A DNA stretch of 64,000 nt from Codonopsis lanceolata (Eukaryota > Streptophyta > Magnoliopsida > Asterales > Campanulaceae), in NCBI GenBank assembly GCA_013146195.2, contig CM028377.1, positions 23,737,980 to 23,801,979 of the forward strand, in the 5' to 3' direction. The first letter of the stretch is position 1, and each line of letters opens with the position of its first letter. Made by a program: the position numbers and the translations under genes. Positions 11,313 through 24,008 of this stretch are shown here, one piece after another. A model generated the notes under the pieces. That model was given only the letters and a program-made list of their open reading frames with translations, was not told where the DNA came from and ran no database searches.

Positions 11313-12272
11313 ACGGGAAACTTTATTAGAATTGATTTGGATTTCTTGAGTCTATTTCATTAGAACCTTGGTTTTGGTAGAGCTGTATGCTGTTGGTTTT
11401 TGTTTGTGATCAACATATGAATTCATATTTGGAAGGATACAATGTGGATGAGTTCTCTACTTACTTTTTGCTACTTCCCGTTTTATCAGGTCTTTACTTT
11501 TCTCTCCCAAATATTGGCATTGTCATTATCTGTCTTCACCAATCACAACTGCCTGATGATTTCTTCCTAAGAACTCTCTAGCAGGACACATGTTAGGCAT
11601 GTGCTTTAATTGTAAGCTTTCTAGTTATATATTCATTTTAGGTTTTTTTTTTCTTGTTGGTCATTTGAAGAAGGTGAAAGGGAGAAAGGTCATGAAATGC
11701 TTCTGTGTATTTTGTGGTGAAATTGATTTTAGTGTGATGAGTTGTGGCATGTATATAGACTTGAAAACTATTGTGATGGTGTCTGAAATGATGCCCAGTT
11801 CAAAGTGGCACTTCAAAGTTCAAAACCCATTCAACTGGGTAGTGTTTGAAATCACTTTTTTGAACATCGAGTTACGAAACCTAAACTTTGGACATTCCCA
11901 TCTGTAAGCCCGGCTGCAATACAAGCATGGATGTCCAATGCCCAATTACGATTCCAAGCTCTATCGATGTAAGAAGCACCAATATCAACAAGATCATTCC
12001 CACAAGTCATGTTGCTCCCTTGCTTATTGGGCAGGGCTAAAGCCTAATGCTCCATCTAGGACGCTTGCTTGTGGAGAGAGCCTAGTGTGCAACTTTCCAT
12101 ATTCCTAAATTATCCAATGCCTCTAACCTGAGTTATCACTATAGGCTGGTCTCACTAAGCCTGGAAGAAAGACATTCACTAGATTTGGCTTAACTAGAAA
12201 ATGAAAATCTACCATTGCCCCCTACTTTAAGATCATAAGCCTCAATGTCATAGTTCTCAAAGTTGAGAGGCG
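11313..12272. other. RPL6 3' flank, no further gene seen
   Basis: Contains the RPL6 3' untranslated region and AT-rich intergenic DNA. Short frames at 11387-11907 show no domain and no splice-consistent extension. Confidence 0.5.
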
Positions 12273-12280
12273 TTAAAAAG

Positions 12281-12530
12281 TTGGAGTGGTAATTTGTGTT
12301 ATCGTGTTGTGTTCGTGTCTTACTATCGTATTTTTAATGTTATATATTTAATTTGATCATAAATATAACATTAACTATTATTTTGAATATATTAATAATT
12401 TTGTGTTTTTCGTGTTGTGTTTCATTTCGTGTCGTATTAGTCTTATCGTGTCATTTGTCTCTATAATTGTGTTTTATAATCGTGTATGTTGGTTCGTGCT
12501 ATCGTGTCGTGTCAGTCATTATCACCCCTA
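12281..12530. mobile_element. Short hAT MITE (250 bp)
   Basis: Left end TTGGAGTGGTAATTTG and reverse-complemented right end TAGGGGTGATAATG are imperfect inverted repeats, flanked by a perfect 8-bp duplication TTAAAAAG (12273-12280 and 12531-12538). Both halves are rich in CGTGT words. A relative in reverse orientation lies at about 46004-46185. Confidence 0.88.
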
Positions 12531-12538
12531 TTAAAAAG

Positions 12539-13277
12539 GCGATAGGTCCATATTTAAGGCAGAAAGGCGTTAAAAAAGAATACTAATGAAAAATATATAA
12601 AATACATATAACTTAACAAAACTCAACAAAACATGTTATAACTTACAAGTGAGCATAATATTTCAAACTAAGATCTAAGCTAATAAGTCACTGAAATGTA
12701 TTGAAATCTGGCTTCAGAGTAACCCCGCCTATACCGAATTCTGAATCACTGCCGTATTTTCCAAGAAACCATCCATCACCCGTATTCATATTGTTAAATG
12801 GATCAAGCTATTCATAATCGAAATGTATTGAAGCTCATTGTGGAACATGAAAAGTTAGCCTCAGTTAAGGCCGGACAAATGGCAAAAAAGCAGTTCCATA
12901 AAGCTAATTCATTTGTCAAACAAGCTTGGCTTCTTCACATATACCAATAACAAAAATCTCATGGATGTTGCATTTTTCGCAAAAACTTAAGTAAAATGGT
13001 TATACGGTTATTTTTTGTAAGATGAATCCTTCTTATCTAATTCATCGTGTGTTCATGGATTAAACTATAAGAGAGTGGAGCTCCATTTTACGAATTAAGT
13101 ACGAGACTTGCTCTACATAATTTAGAGTGTTATGGTATTCACTAAATTTTGTGACTTGGTATTGGAGTTAGGAGTTAGGTTTTTTAATCGACAAAAAAAG
13201 TAAGATAAATGGATAGAAAGAAAGTTGGGGAAATGTCTTTAACCTCAGGTAAAGTTGTTGGGAAACCTTCATATATA

Positions 13278-13321
<44 letters not shown>

Positions 13322-14790
13322 CCAAACGTCTGTGTTCACCACTTCTCGCAATTGAGATTCTACAGATCATTTGACATTTCTCTCCTTCGAGAATGTACAT
13401 ACAGTTTCCAACCTTTATACTAGAGCAAATGTCCATCATCAATAAACACAAGAGGTGATTATTAGTCGATGAAAAGTTTATAAACCTTGGTAACCTTTCT
13501 GAACAAAGCAACAAAACCCTTCTCCCTTATCAACTGACATCGGAGATGAGTATTTCTTCCACAGCAGTATGTCATGTTTTTTTTTTGGATAAGTAACAGT
13601 ATGTCATGTTTATAAACGTAGATCCACCAGCAATCACTTCCATCATCAAACCATGGAGAGACACTAATTCTCCAAGAACAGGTCATATTTACAAACCTTC
13701 ACAACTAATGACAATCATTGGCTGCTTCAAGTTTCAATCGACTACAGAAGAAATTAATTAAAAACAGGCTGCACCCTAGCTCATTCATGATCGTCCCTAC
13801 AGCAAAGGCCATCTCGCAGCTAATGCGTCAAACATGGATATGGCCAGAGATCAAGCCACATGTGGAAGTGTAAGACTAACCAATTACATGCTTGACACTG
13901 TTGAGAGTCAAAGTTGGGACATTTTCTTGTACCTAGCATTTCCTCCTCACTACAATATATCGAACCATACTGAAAAATCTTCCCATAGCAAACCAAAGTC
14001 CTGTGTACTTCTCTTATCCATGTTTATATATCACAACAGTTTGTTGTTTAACAAATAACAATCTAAGTTAAACTCGAAATTGAGATTAGACACTGGAAGA
14101 TATTATGAGCTAGAATCAGACATATCAATCACACAAAGACAATGGCATGCATGCTACAAAACCAACATTCTAAGCATGAAAGGTATGTAAGTATAACACT
14201 ATCTGCATCCAATCAACAAGCAAATGATCATCAAAACAACTGATTGTCTCACCATCTCAACTAGACTTGAAATTGAGATTAGGAACTCGCCTTTAGTGAA
14301 CAATCCCACAAAAATTCCCTTCCAATCCAACTAAAAGTAATGTTACCTTCACATAAAAATGAAGAAAATCGTATACGATATCTATGACGAACAACCAAGC
14401 AAATGATGACATTGAAACAACTGATCATTCCACTATCTCAATTAGACTCAACATTTTCAGATTAGTCCAACATAGTATAAGGAACTACAAACTAATAAAT
14501 TTTACGGCAGTATGCTTATTATATCAAGCTGGTAGCCTTAGGATAATAATCAAGGGAAATATGATTGAAACAAATGATCGTTGATATTAGTCAATTGCAG
14601 TATAATGAACTATAAACAAAGCGAATTATATACCTTATTTACATCAAATAACAAGGGACTGAAATCAAGCCAACATCCTTAGCATAAAAACCATTATGAA
14701 TTATATACATTATTTACATCGAATAATACCTGATCATCAAGATGCACACAATAATCCCAAACAGCTAACATTCTAAAAAAGAATGGTTAT
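12539..14790. other. Intergenic, no gene recognised
   Basis: AT-rich DNA with a (TG)n/(TA)n microsatellite at about 13271-13316. Fragments around 14225-14290 and 14395-14460 resemble each other (AACAACTGAT, CAATTAGACT-like words), an old local duplication. Short frames carry no recognisable motif. Confidence 0.5.
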
Positions 14791-15363
14791 TCAGGTAATT
14801 AAGATTAAAAGGTTCACCAAATTTAGCAAATTGGTGTAAGCCTCAATGGAACCTTCTCTCTCGCTGAAGGGATCAGCTATCCCGTCCGTCATATTCCTGA
14901 AAATCTTCTTGAAGGCGAAATGCAAACACTTAGAAAAAACAATCCAACACAACACCTCATATACAATATCAAAAGCCGGATCGGCGGGCGAAGCCGACGA
15001 CGATTCGTCCCAGTTAAACCCTCCGAATCCATAATTATTACCACCACTGCCACCCCAACCGCCACTTCCACCACCGCTCCCACCGTACGGTCCGTCGCCC
15101 CCCATGAATCCGTCGTATATACCATTATCGGGACCACCGCCCTCTGTTCTAGACATCCGTTTGGTTCGACGACCTTTCTTTAAAATACGTTTGCGAATTG
15201 TTTTGACGTTGTTTAATTTAACGGGGGGCGTGGCGACAGCGTCTACGGGACAAATTAGGGCGGATATTTGGAAGGTTTGGCGATCGAGGATAAATTTGGC
15301 GATGGTTTGAGCTTGGGTTGTTGCTAGGGCCGAGACTGTATCTGCGATTATGGAGATTTCCAT
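14791..15363 (-). CDS. Small glycine-rich protein with hydrophobic C-terminal segment, frameshifted end
   Basis: A 190-codon frame from ATG at 15361-15363. Residues about 1-50 are predicted helical; a basic stretch (KRILKKGRRTKRM) follows, then a Gly-rich linker (about 73-113), an acidic/Ser patch, and a segment VYEVLCWIVFSKCLHFAFKK that could be membrane-associated. I do not recognise a named family, but the compact, ordered composition suggests a real gene. After FSERE the frame runs into non-conserved-looking residues, while the alternate frame at the same place reads VPLRLTPIC followed by TAA (14823-14825), suggesting a two-base deletion or a sequence error. AAACCCTAA (minus strand, 15391-15399) lies just upstream. 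Confidence 0.6.
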   Translation of the reverse strand: MEISIIADTVSALATTQAQTIAKFILDRQTFQISALICPVDAVATPPVKLNNVKTIRKRILKKGRRTKRMSRTEGGGPDNGIYDGFMGGDGPYGGSGGGSGGWGGSGGNNYGFGGFNWDESSSASPADPAFDIVYEVLCWIVFSKCLHFAFKKIFRNMTDGIADPFSEREGSIEAYTNLLNLVNLLILIT

Positions 15364-15510
15364 TGTTGATAGTTGGTATTGAGAATCGGGTTAGGGTTTG
15401 ATGGGACAAAAAATAAGGGGGAAGATTTTCTAGGAAAATGAATTTGGGGAAGAAAAATGCTTTTTGGAGCCAGTAGGTGGACAAGTTTGACGGGAAGATC
15501 TTTTGTTGGG

Positions 15511-17611
15511 AAAATTAGGCCAAAATACGAAAATAACCTGAAGTTTCCACCAAATTCCATAATGGTACCCAATCTACGGTTTGTGCCATGCAAATGTTTG
15601 ACATTACTAATTGTTCCATAGTGAACCCTCGGCCAGACGGCCGTTTCAATTGGGACGTTAAGTAGCACGTGCAATAGCACGTGCAGGGCAAAATAGACTT
15701 TTCCCTTCATACCTTCACAAAAACGGTGGGAAACTTCAAGGTATATATTGAAAATTCACAAATTAACCCACGCCCTAATTGAGACGATAAACACAAATTA
15801 GGGTTAGGGTTGAAGAGGGATTGAAGACTGTGATTGAAGACTGGAATTGAAGACTGCGATTGAAGACTGAAAAATGACGATAACTAGGACGCAAGAAGAA
15901 CAACGTAAGTCGACTATTGAAGATGAAGATGCACACGCTTTTGAAGGTAACGTTTCTATTTGATTTATTGTTTTGATGCATATGTCATTTTTTGAAATAG
16001 TTGACTGCAATTTTTGTATCTGTACAATAAAGTGTTGGTTAGAGAAAGAGTATGTGTTATATAGAGTGATGAATAAAGTAATAAAGTGTTGAGTAAAGTA
16101 ATAAATTAATGGTTTTGTTTATTGTTTTTGATGCATATGTATTTTTTGTTTATTGACAAATTTGTCTGATATTTGTTAGTTGGAGAAAGAGATTGTGTTA
16201 GTTTAGTTAAATTTTTTATAAAATGATAGGTGTTTAGTATAATGAGGACATTATGCTAATATAATGTGAAATGGTCCCTGTGCCTTTGTCCCCTCCGTCC
16301 CCTGTCCTTAACCAAAGTTTCCAAAGTTGTTTTTAATGCATTTTGTAGTGACCAATTTGATTTGTTTTGTATTAAAGTTGTTGGCCCATTTGATTTGACC
16401 AATTTAATCTTTCAAATACGTATCCGCATTGGTTTGCTTTGATGTTTCATCATGGTGGTTAGTTTCTTTTACCACCCTAAACTGCTTACATTGGTGGTGA
16501 AGTAGAAACAACCACAAGAGTAGATCGATAGGATGTCAATAACTATGTTGAATAAATTTTACAAGGAATTAGGGTATAATGACCTCGCTACTTACTACTA
16601 TCTTTTACCGGTAGTCAAATGGAGTCGTTTGGTGTCATGTTGTCGTGATTTAGGCTATTATACAAATGGTAGGAGCTACCGATCCTAACATTAGGATAAT
16701 TGATATATATTACAAGCATAGTGAAGAATATCAGGGGTGAGAAAAGTGAGAAAGGAAATTGACATGGCCGATGTTAATGCTAGTGATGAAGATAGTGAGA
16801 AGGATAGGACACGAAGAGATAAGAGTTCAAAGTTACGGTGGTAGTGCATACGGGATAGTGATGATATGGACAAAGAGATTGACCCGATGATATTTACAAA
16901 GAGATTGATGATTTCACATTTAAAGAAAAGAAAAAGGAAAAGGAAAGGTAGTGTCTAACAAACAAATCACAGTGTTTGATAACAACCAAAAGAGGTCAAA
17001 AGTAATTAATGAAAACACCGAGGAGTTTTATGCTAAGTCGCTTCGAATGTGATAATCGATGATTTTGAAAGTCTTGATGGCTCGTGAGGATTTTGAAGAA
17101 GATGACCCTAGGGAAGTTATGGGAAGAAAAAAACCCCAAGTTTAAGAGATTTAACCTTTGACGCACATGCTTGAGCCCGTCGTGTTTGAGTTAGGAATGG
17201 AATTCGGTGATGCCAAGGAATCAGATATGCAATAAGGTCTTACTCATTAAATCAGAAAGGGATTAGATTTACCAAGAATGAGAAATTTAAGGTAAGTGCT
17301 AGATGTAAAGAAGGTTGTCCATGGTACATCTATGGTTCACAACCAAAAGTGAAGGAAATGCTTTCGAGTTAGGACATTAGTTGACAAACATAGTCAAAGT
17401 GATCGTGGTCAAGAGTAAATGTGTTAATTCTAGGTGGATTGGGAATCAATACATTAAAAGATATCAACTAAACCCTACTACCGGCCACTGATTCATTCTT
17501 TCATACTGTTGGAACAAAGCTTAAGATTGAATTGTCAAGGAGCAGTGCTTATAGAGCATTGAAGGTTGCAAGGAGAAATGTTGAGGTTAGTCTTCAAGAT
17601 CAGTATGGTTC
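15511..17611 (+). mobile_element. Degenerate Mutator-like element (MULE), 3' end missing
   Basis: The stretch from about 15511 resembles plant MULE termini by memory only. A leader with TTAGGGTTAGGG and four GATTGAAGACT-type repeats (15797-15872) precedes a possible first exon at ATG 15884. Remnants of MuDR-type transposase follow (see the separate entry). The element stops abruptly at 17611, where a gypsy LTR begins, so the second terminal repeat cannot be checked. Confidence 0.55.
17160..17605 (+). pseudogene. MuDR-family transposase N-terminal region, broken
   Basis: Across three frames one can read LGMEFGDAKE, then RYAIRSYSLNQKGIRFTKN, KFKVSARCKEGCPWYIYGSQ, VNSRWIGNQYIKRYQLNPTT and SSAYRALKVARRN. 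These follow the order of the N-terminal DNA-binding region of plant MuDR transposases: the F/Y-rich motif, the CPW motif, the S-WI-Y motif and the AYRA helix. Several frameshifts and stops interrupt it, and the DDE catalytic and SWIM zinc-finger parts are absent. Confidence 0.82.
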
Positions 17612-19301
17612 TGTAGACACCCCAAATTCGTACCCCTATTTTATATTGTCCAATAAATATTGTAAAATAGACTACTAATTATTTCTTGTATGTTTCAGGA
17701 ACAAAGGTACGAAAAGATAAATAAAACAAAAATCAACAAGAAAAGAAAACAAAAAAAAAAGAAAGAAAACAAAAAAAAAAGCAAAAAGAAAAAGAAAAGA
17801 AAGGGGCCGCCGGTTTCCCCCCCTTTTCTTAACCACTAAACAATCTCCTATATATAAATACTCCCTCACAACCAGCTCACACAATTCCCTCACTCAAAAA
17901 AAAAAAAAACTCTCTCACATTTTACTCCCACTCCCAGCGACGTCCACTCAGCCGTCCCACTCCCTCATTTCTCTCATAATCTCTCAATCACTCCCAGCTC
18001 TCACAATCTCTCACTCTCTCTCTCAATTTTTTCCAAACGCCCACACCCACGATTTACTCCCTCTCTCTCACATATAAATATATAATCCCACTCTCTCATA
18101 ATCCCTCACTCTCACAGTCACAGCCGGGCCGCCCTTTTCCTCAACTCACTCACACACATATACTCCCTCAACCCGGCAACCCCCCTCTCACACACACACA
18201 ACCCGCACACACATACACAACAAATACACAAAAACATACACACACAAACACACACCCTGCTGTTATGCTGCCCGATTTCAGACGATAAAATCAACAAATA
18301 CAAGCAGTTACGCTGCCCAAATTCACACAACACACAACACAACACACAACACACCACACACAACACAACAACAACAACAACAACAAAAAAGACTCCTCTC
18401 CCGAAGGACAGCGAGCGAGCACACCCATTTAAAAGGTAAATTTTTAAGGGCGTTTTTATTTATTTTTTTACTTTCTAGTTCATTTATTATTTAAAATTGT
18501 ATTTAAAATCCGGCACAATGTAATCATTATAAGCCGTTGTGCTGCCCGGATTAGATTAGGAAATATTATGTAAAAGAGCCGTTATAATGGCCAAATATTC
18601 TTAAATATGTTTGTAATTATTGGAAGGAGGCGGCTGCGAGTCCGTAAATAATGTAGCCACGAATGTATCTGTTTAATTTTCCCTTGTCAAAATAAGACCT
18701 TATTTATTTGCTAGATTAATATAACAATGAGCATACTTCACCAAAAACGCTTTGAGATCGAAGGCGAGTTGGGTGCCTAGCACCTTCCCAACTCGTAACT
18801 TAGCCCCGAACCCGTTTTAAAATCTCGGTTTTTCTCGGTTTTCCTTTATTTTTGCCTTAAAATAAAGGTGGCGACTCTAAAACTTTCGAGATCCAAAGGC
18901 CTCGCAATATAGCTCCCATAGCGATCTCGATTGGGCCATAAGGCTATTTTAATAAATCCATAAGTGGGGGCGCCGCAATATCTTTTCTTGCACTTCTATT
19001 TTCCCCGAAAGATAAAAGGGGAGAATGAGAATGGAAAGGTAATGCATTCCTCATATCCTCCGTTATCCCCGAAATAAGGGATAACCTAACATGAGGAAAC
19101 CTTTAGTTCCCATTTTGGATACAAAATCCACTCAAGGCAACCGAGGCACATTCCAACGTGCTAATATAGACAAAGACTCCTCTCGCACTTTGGATTTCGC
19201 CTTCCCCTAAACAATGGAGGGTGGAACGAGCAGGGTGTCCCGCAGACCGCACACACGCACCCCCTAACCAAGGGCGCGGGGCGCGCACGCCCTGAACCTC
19301 A
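17612..19301 (+). repeat. 5' LTR of left gypsy copy
   Basis: Begins TGTAGACACCCC, ends ..CCTCA, about 1.69 kb. It matches the reverse complement of 26827-28619 in many blocks, for example the ATCCGGC-CAATGTA / TAAGCCGTTGTGCTGCC segment near 18510-18560, but its first 500 bp differ strongly from the right copy. Contains (CT)n and (CA)n low-complexity stretches (17890-18400). Confidence 0.8.
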
Positions 19302-19305
19302 CAAA

Positions 19306-19320
19306 GGGCGACTCTGGGAG
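19306..19320 (+). other. Primer binding site, tRNA-Arg type (shortened)
   Basis: GGGCGACTCTGGGAG lies four bases after the LTR end. The right copy has the fuller TGGCGACTCTACTGGGGA. tRNA-Arg priming is characteristic of Ogre/TAT elements. Confidence 0.7.
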
Positions 19321-20479
19321 TTGTTTTATTTTAAATAAAATGGAGGGCTAGACTCATAAAATAAAAACCTTTTTTGTTTTTCTTTGTTTCTCGGCTGCAG
19401 ATGCTCGTTATATTAATTTACGCATTTCAATAAAGTGTTCCCATTACTGCCGTGGCTATATTTGTGGATATGATCCTCCATCCGGCAATAGCTCGCTCTA
19501 CCTTTACACATGTTTAAGAGTATAAAAAAATCAAAAAATATATATATATATACAAAAAAAAATCGAAAATCAAAAAAAAAATACATATTATATATTTTAC
19601 AATAAAATTCCGGGCAGCACAACAAAAGAGCTCGGGCTTTACTTTTTTCTGGCTCAGATTTTTATTTCAGCTCATTTTCTTTTTCATTTTATTCTGTATA
19701 TTTGTACATATTTACATTCATTCTGTCATTTTATTTTGGGGACATAGGACCAAAATTTGTAATTAATAGGGATAAATAGTTTCCCCACTTTTCTTTCTAT
19801 TTCTTAATGTGATGTGCTTTATTGCTCAGCGCTCAAACTAAAAAGCCGAGAAAATCCACACAAACAAGAAGACGTACATAATCGTTTTTATTTTTCTGTT
19901 TATATATCTCAGAATAAATAAAGATTTTATCGCTTTCTAGATACCACACACACGCATTACGCATATAGCTATATTACGAATCGTTACCCTACACCATGGC
20001 AGGCCTCTACCCCCGCATGAGCCAACGTTAGAATGCATATAGACTCTCAGACACTTCATTGACCGACCGGTTTTTGCATCTCGAATTGTGAGCCACCAAA
20101 AAAAAAATGTATATAAAAAAAGTCAATATATATATATATATATATAAAATGCAAAAAAAATGAAAAAAAAAAGAAAAAAAATTGCGCAACAAAAAAAAAA
20201 ACAAAAACAAATAATAAACAGGGGTTGATTTATTATTCTCTGATGCTCGACCTAGACCATTTCGAATGGTGGATCCTGGAAAGAGTATAGGCCTCTTCGC
20301 TGGGACCACCCAGCCTCCTGGGAGTCGAAAGGCGGTGGAATACGTTGGTCCTATACTCGGAGAAAGAATCCACTGCCTGCCTCAGAAAGTCCCGAGATCT
20401 GCCAAAATAAAGGTGTGCTTATCCTGGCCAACTGTAGGAACAAACAATTAAAATAAAATACACTAATAAAGGCACGCTG

Positions 20480-21160
20480 CATGTACTCCAAACCCAAAAG
20501 CCTTCACCAAATTCTCCGATACCTCCATAACCCATTTTCCTCGAAACTGCCCGAACTTGGAAAGGCGAGAGATAGTATCGGCCAATTAAAACAGACGTAC
20601 GGGCGAATCAGCCATAAAGTACGATCAGCAAAGATGGCAAAGAAAAATGAACAATCCAAGCCTCCCCCATGAGCATCGCCTTCCATGTCCCTCCATATCC
20701 AATTTCCCACCAAACACCAACCCACCAAATACCTATTATTACCAAGATTTTAACCCTTTTTCATCATACCCTCTCTTACCCTATCTTGCCCAATATCCAT
20801 ATCCAAACAAAATCCTTATCCAACCCAATATCCCTATCCCCAAAATCCATATCTTAGCCAAAATCTATATCCACCCAAAATCCATATCCATCCCAAAATT
20901 CATATCCACCAATATCCCTATCCACATCCATATCCCGCATATCCATATCCACCAATATCCATATCCCCGCCCAAAACCCTACTCAAAAATCATTAACCCT
21001 ACCCTCCCTTAACCAAAAGATCTACCAAACCCAACTCTCCTACCAAAATGGAGGCCGACATCGAAAATTTGAAAACCATGATGCTTAATCCTTAAATCAA
21101 AGAAGTTCCTAATGAAAATTTGGGACAAGTCATAACCAAAATATATTAAGACGAAATTTC
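20480..21160 (+). pseudogene. Degenerate gag-like region of left gypsy copy
   Basis: Contains many TATCCATATCC-type units that translate as Pro/Tyr/Ile/His-rich peptide (20750-20990), followed by a fragment reading EADIENLKTMML. Its inverted counterpart is 24840-25550. Frames are broken by stops and shifts. Confidence 0.6.
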
Positions 21161-21619
21161 ACCTTTGACGCCCGGCAGACCGTGGACTACTGGGATATAT
21201 TACACTATTCCTTTCTCTCTAGCCTTACGGATTTGGTCATCTACCAATCCGCCTCCCAAAATTGAGTACCCCTATTCCTTCTAGCTTTTACGGATTTGGT
21301 CATCTACCAATCCGCTCCCTAAAATTGAGGATCTCAAACCCCGTGTCCTCAATAATGTAATTAACCCCGCACGTTGTGCTTTTAATAATAATCTAAATGT
21401 CTTTGCTTACTTAGTTGCACTCTGCATTAAAAGACACATTAAATAATTATAATAATGAGTCATTTAATAGACCCAAAAAGAAAAAAATTCTTGAGCTTGT
21501 AAAGTCAAGAGAGCCGAGACATCATCAACAAAGAATCGAAGACCGATCCACCATCAATGACAATGAAATAAAAGGGGCGATAACACTCATGGATTCGGAT
21601 CTCAAAAAGTTCCTGGGAC

Positions 21620-21750
21620 ATGCTTTACCGGTCCTATGAAGATGTGTCGTGGGTAGACCCGACCATAGTCAAACACCGAACCTCATATGTCCGATGCTAC
21701 CAATCGCATAAAGCTCCGCCGCATCAAGCTAGAATGGTCACTACAAGTTA
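21620..21750 (+). pseudogene. Reverse transcriptase N-terminal remnant (gypsy)
   Basis: Two neighbouring frames read SYEDVSWVDPTIVKHR and NRIKLRRIKLEWSLQVK, matching the region just upstream of the gypsy RT core (normally SYEDMPGLDP..., then KQKLRR..KPE). The sequence then jumps into A-rich DNA, so the RT core is deleted here. Confidence 0.72.
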
Positions 21751-22195
21751 AAATGCCAAAAAAAAAAGAAAGCATAAACGACCACCGTCAACTTCATTCG
21801 GGTAAAAATAATAATAATAAAAGCAAAAAAAAAAATAGAAGAGAGGTAGTAAAAAAATACAAAAAAGTTAAAAAAAAAAAAAACGTCTGTCGATAGTGAT
21901 CCGACGGCAGTTTCATAACTTCTTGTAGTCAAATCAAGCGGCGGGGAGACCAAGAAAAGACCTCGCCTGGGGTACTGCTATCATGTCATGCCGTCTGGGC
22001 TAAAAAAAAATCTTGAGGGCTACTTATCAAAAGGCGCTACCCCCTCTCTTCCACGATGTGCCGTATATTGCCAAAGATCTGTCGGGAGATGTCGTACTCA
22101 CAAGCCAAGAAAAGACCTTGTTCGACCCAATTTCAACGAGTTCAAAAGCGGTGCTCGATCCATTCTATCCAACAAGTGCTTCCCTCTCCGGCCAT

Positions 22196-22346
22196 TGGGT
22201 TGAAAACCAAAGGCGGCCTAGGCAAAGTTAGGGCATTCAAAAAATAAAAATAAAAAAAAATGATGAAAAAAATGAAAAAAGAAGAAATAAAGGGCTCGCT
22301 AATTTGAAAACCGAAAGAGGACCTAGGCAAAAATTAGAGCACAAAA

Positions 22347-22377
<31 letters not shown>

Positions 22378-22452
22378 CACATTTATTCATAATAAAAATA
22401 AGGGCTCGCTGGGTTGAAAACCGAAAGAGCGGCCTAGGCAAAAGTTAGAGCC
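22196..22452 (+). repeat. Three diverged direct repeats in gypsy 3' region
   Basis: Blocks at about 22196-22234, 22293-22342 and 22405-22452 share (GGGCTCGCT)GGGTTGAAAACC, GCGGCCTAGGC and AAAGTTAG. Such blocks occur downstream of pol in TAT-type elements (from memory). Confidence 0.65.
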
Positions 22453-24008
22453 AAATAAAATAATATATAAGGAGAATAAGGAGAGGGAAGACACTCTTTG
22501 AAACCTCGACATCTTACCTCCGTCTTGACATGCAAGGGGCTCGGCCTGAGAAAAGAAGAAGAAAAACCACGACAGAGAAGCTCACAATAATACACTAAAA
22601 TATAATATTACGGGTCCTAAGGTGCAACTTAGGAATAATTGCAAAAGAAATTTAGATTATGCATTAATGGCATGTACATATCTATTATTGCCTCTACCCC
22701 TTTGTTTCCCCAAACTATCCTTCATTTGCGGCTTAAGCCCGGAGCAGTCCATCAATATGCGTGGCGTCCACCGGCCCGATCCCATATACTTCTTCGAAAG
22801 GCGAGAAAGCGGCTCGATCTCATGAGGAAATGAGAAGTTCCTCGGTCCTATCCATCATCTGCGTTGCCATTGTCTGGCTTGACCGACAACTTGGATTAGA
22901 TCATCCACCGCGCCTGTCGATTATGAAGAAAAATCACGAGGAGTTGTGAGAATAGGCTTATGCCAAATATAGCCACAACAATTATATGGCCAAAGGTATA
23001 CGCCTTTTCCTTTCCCGCATCTCATAAAAAAAAAAAAAAGGAAGCTGCTCGAACAGAAGGTATTTTCCTTTAAAATCCATTTTGGAAATACACGTGCCAT
23101 TACCTTCGGTATAGCTTTTACTTTGTGCGTGTGTTTTGAGTCGCATGTGTTTATAAATTTTTGCATCATATAAAATTAGGCATTGTAAATATTTGTACAG
23201 TTTTCAAAAAAAAAAACAAAAAACAAAAAACAAACAAAAAAACAAAAACAAAAACAAAAAACAAAAACAAAAATGTATCATTCTTTACGTAAATACACAC
23301 TTGCCATTTTTTTTTATATATATATATACATGAACAAAATTTACATGTAAATAAACATTTGATTTTATTAAAAAAAATGTATATATTGTACATATATACC
23401 ATATTCTTTTACATTCCTCAATAACAAAAACAAAAACAAAAAACAAAAACAAAAGAAAAAAGAGAGAAAAGAAAAAGAGTGAGCAAGAATAAAATCCCGG
23501 CCGAGAAATGAACTACGCTTGATGCGATTCCTTTAATAGGGAATACGTAGGCGGCCTATCTTTATAGGTCCGGCCGTCACAAAAAAAAAAAAAAAAAGAG
23601 AGAAAAGAATAAATTCCCGACAAGGTGGCAAAAATGCCAAGATCGATCGAATCGCGGCCAGGCGTAACCAGGGTAAGTCGGTGCGTATTCTGACTTTAGA
23701 ATAATTCCTTTTAGGAAAATTTAAAAAAAAAAAAAAGAGTTTGCTTTTGTTCTCAAATAAAAGAAAAAACTCTTTTTCGATTGAGGATTTTAGTTTCAAA
23801 AAAACAAAAAACAAAAACAAAAAAACAAAAAAGAACGAAAAGAAAAAAAAATGCATGTACAAAAGGGAAAAAAATTTGAGGGTACATGCAACAAGAACAA
23901 ATGCGGCGGAAGAAGAAATTTTCGGCTAAAGGCTAGAAATGGTGGGCCGAAAAGCAGCCGGTAAAGATCGGGGTGATACGAGATGCTGCAAGAAAAAAAA
24001 TGGGGTTA

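Larger units (their letters stand above)
17612..24008 (+). mobile_element. TAT/Ogre-like Ty3/gypsy retrotransposon, left copy, runs into gap
   Basis: The 5' LTR (17612-19301) starts TGTAGACACC and ends CTCA. A tRNA-Arg-type primer site follows at 19306-19320 (GGCGACTCT-GGGAG, three bases shorter than the right copy). Downstream come a gag-like Pro/Tyr-rich region (20480-21160), a short broken reverse transcriptase remnant (21620-21750), then A-rich DNA with three blocks containing GGGTTGAAAACC and CTAGGCAAA-TTAG (22196-22452). No protease, complete RT, RNase H or integrase is present before the 100-N gap. The arrangement suggests a pol-deleted copy, or a copy whose pol was lost in assembly. 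No 3' LTR is visible. Confidence 0.82.

Noticed and set aside
14889..15310. Overlapping frames on both strands rich in Gly, Thr or Pro
   Set aside because: Shadows of the GC-rich, glycine-coding stretch of the minus-strand gene at 14791-15363.
20028..23862. Many short Phe-rich or Lys-rich frames
   Set aside because: They arise from A-rich low-complexity DNA in the left gypsy copy.
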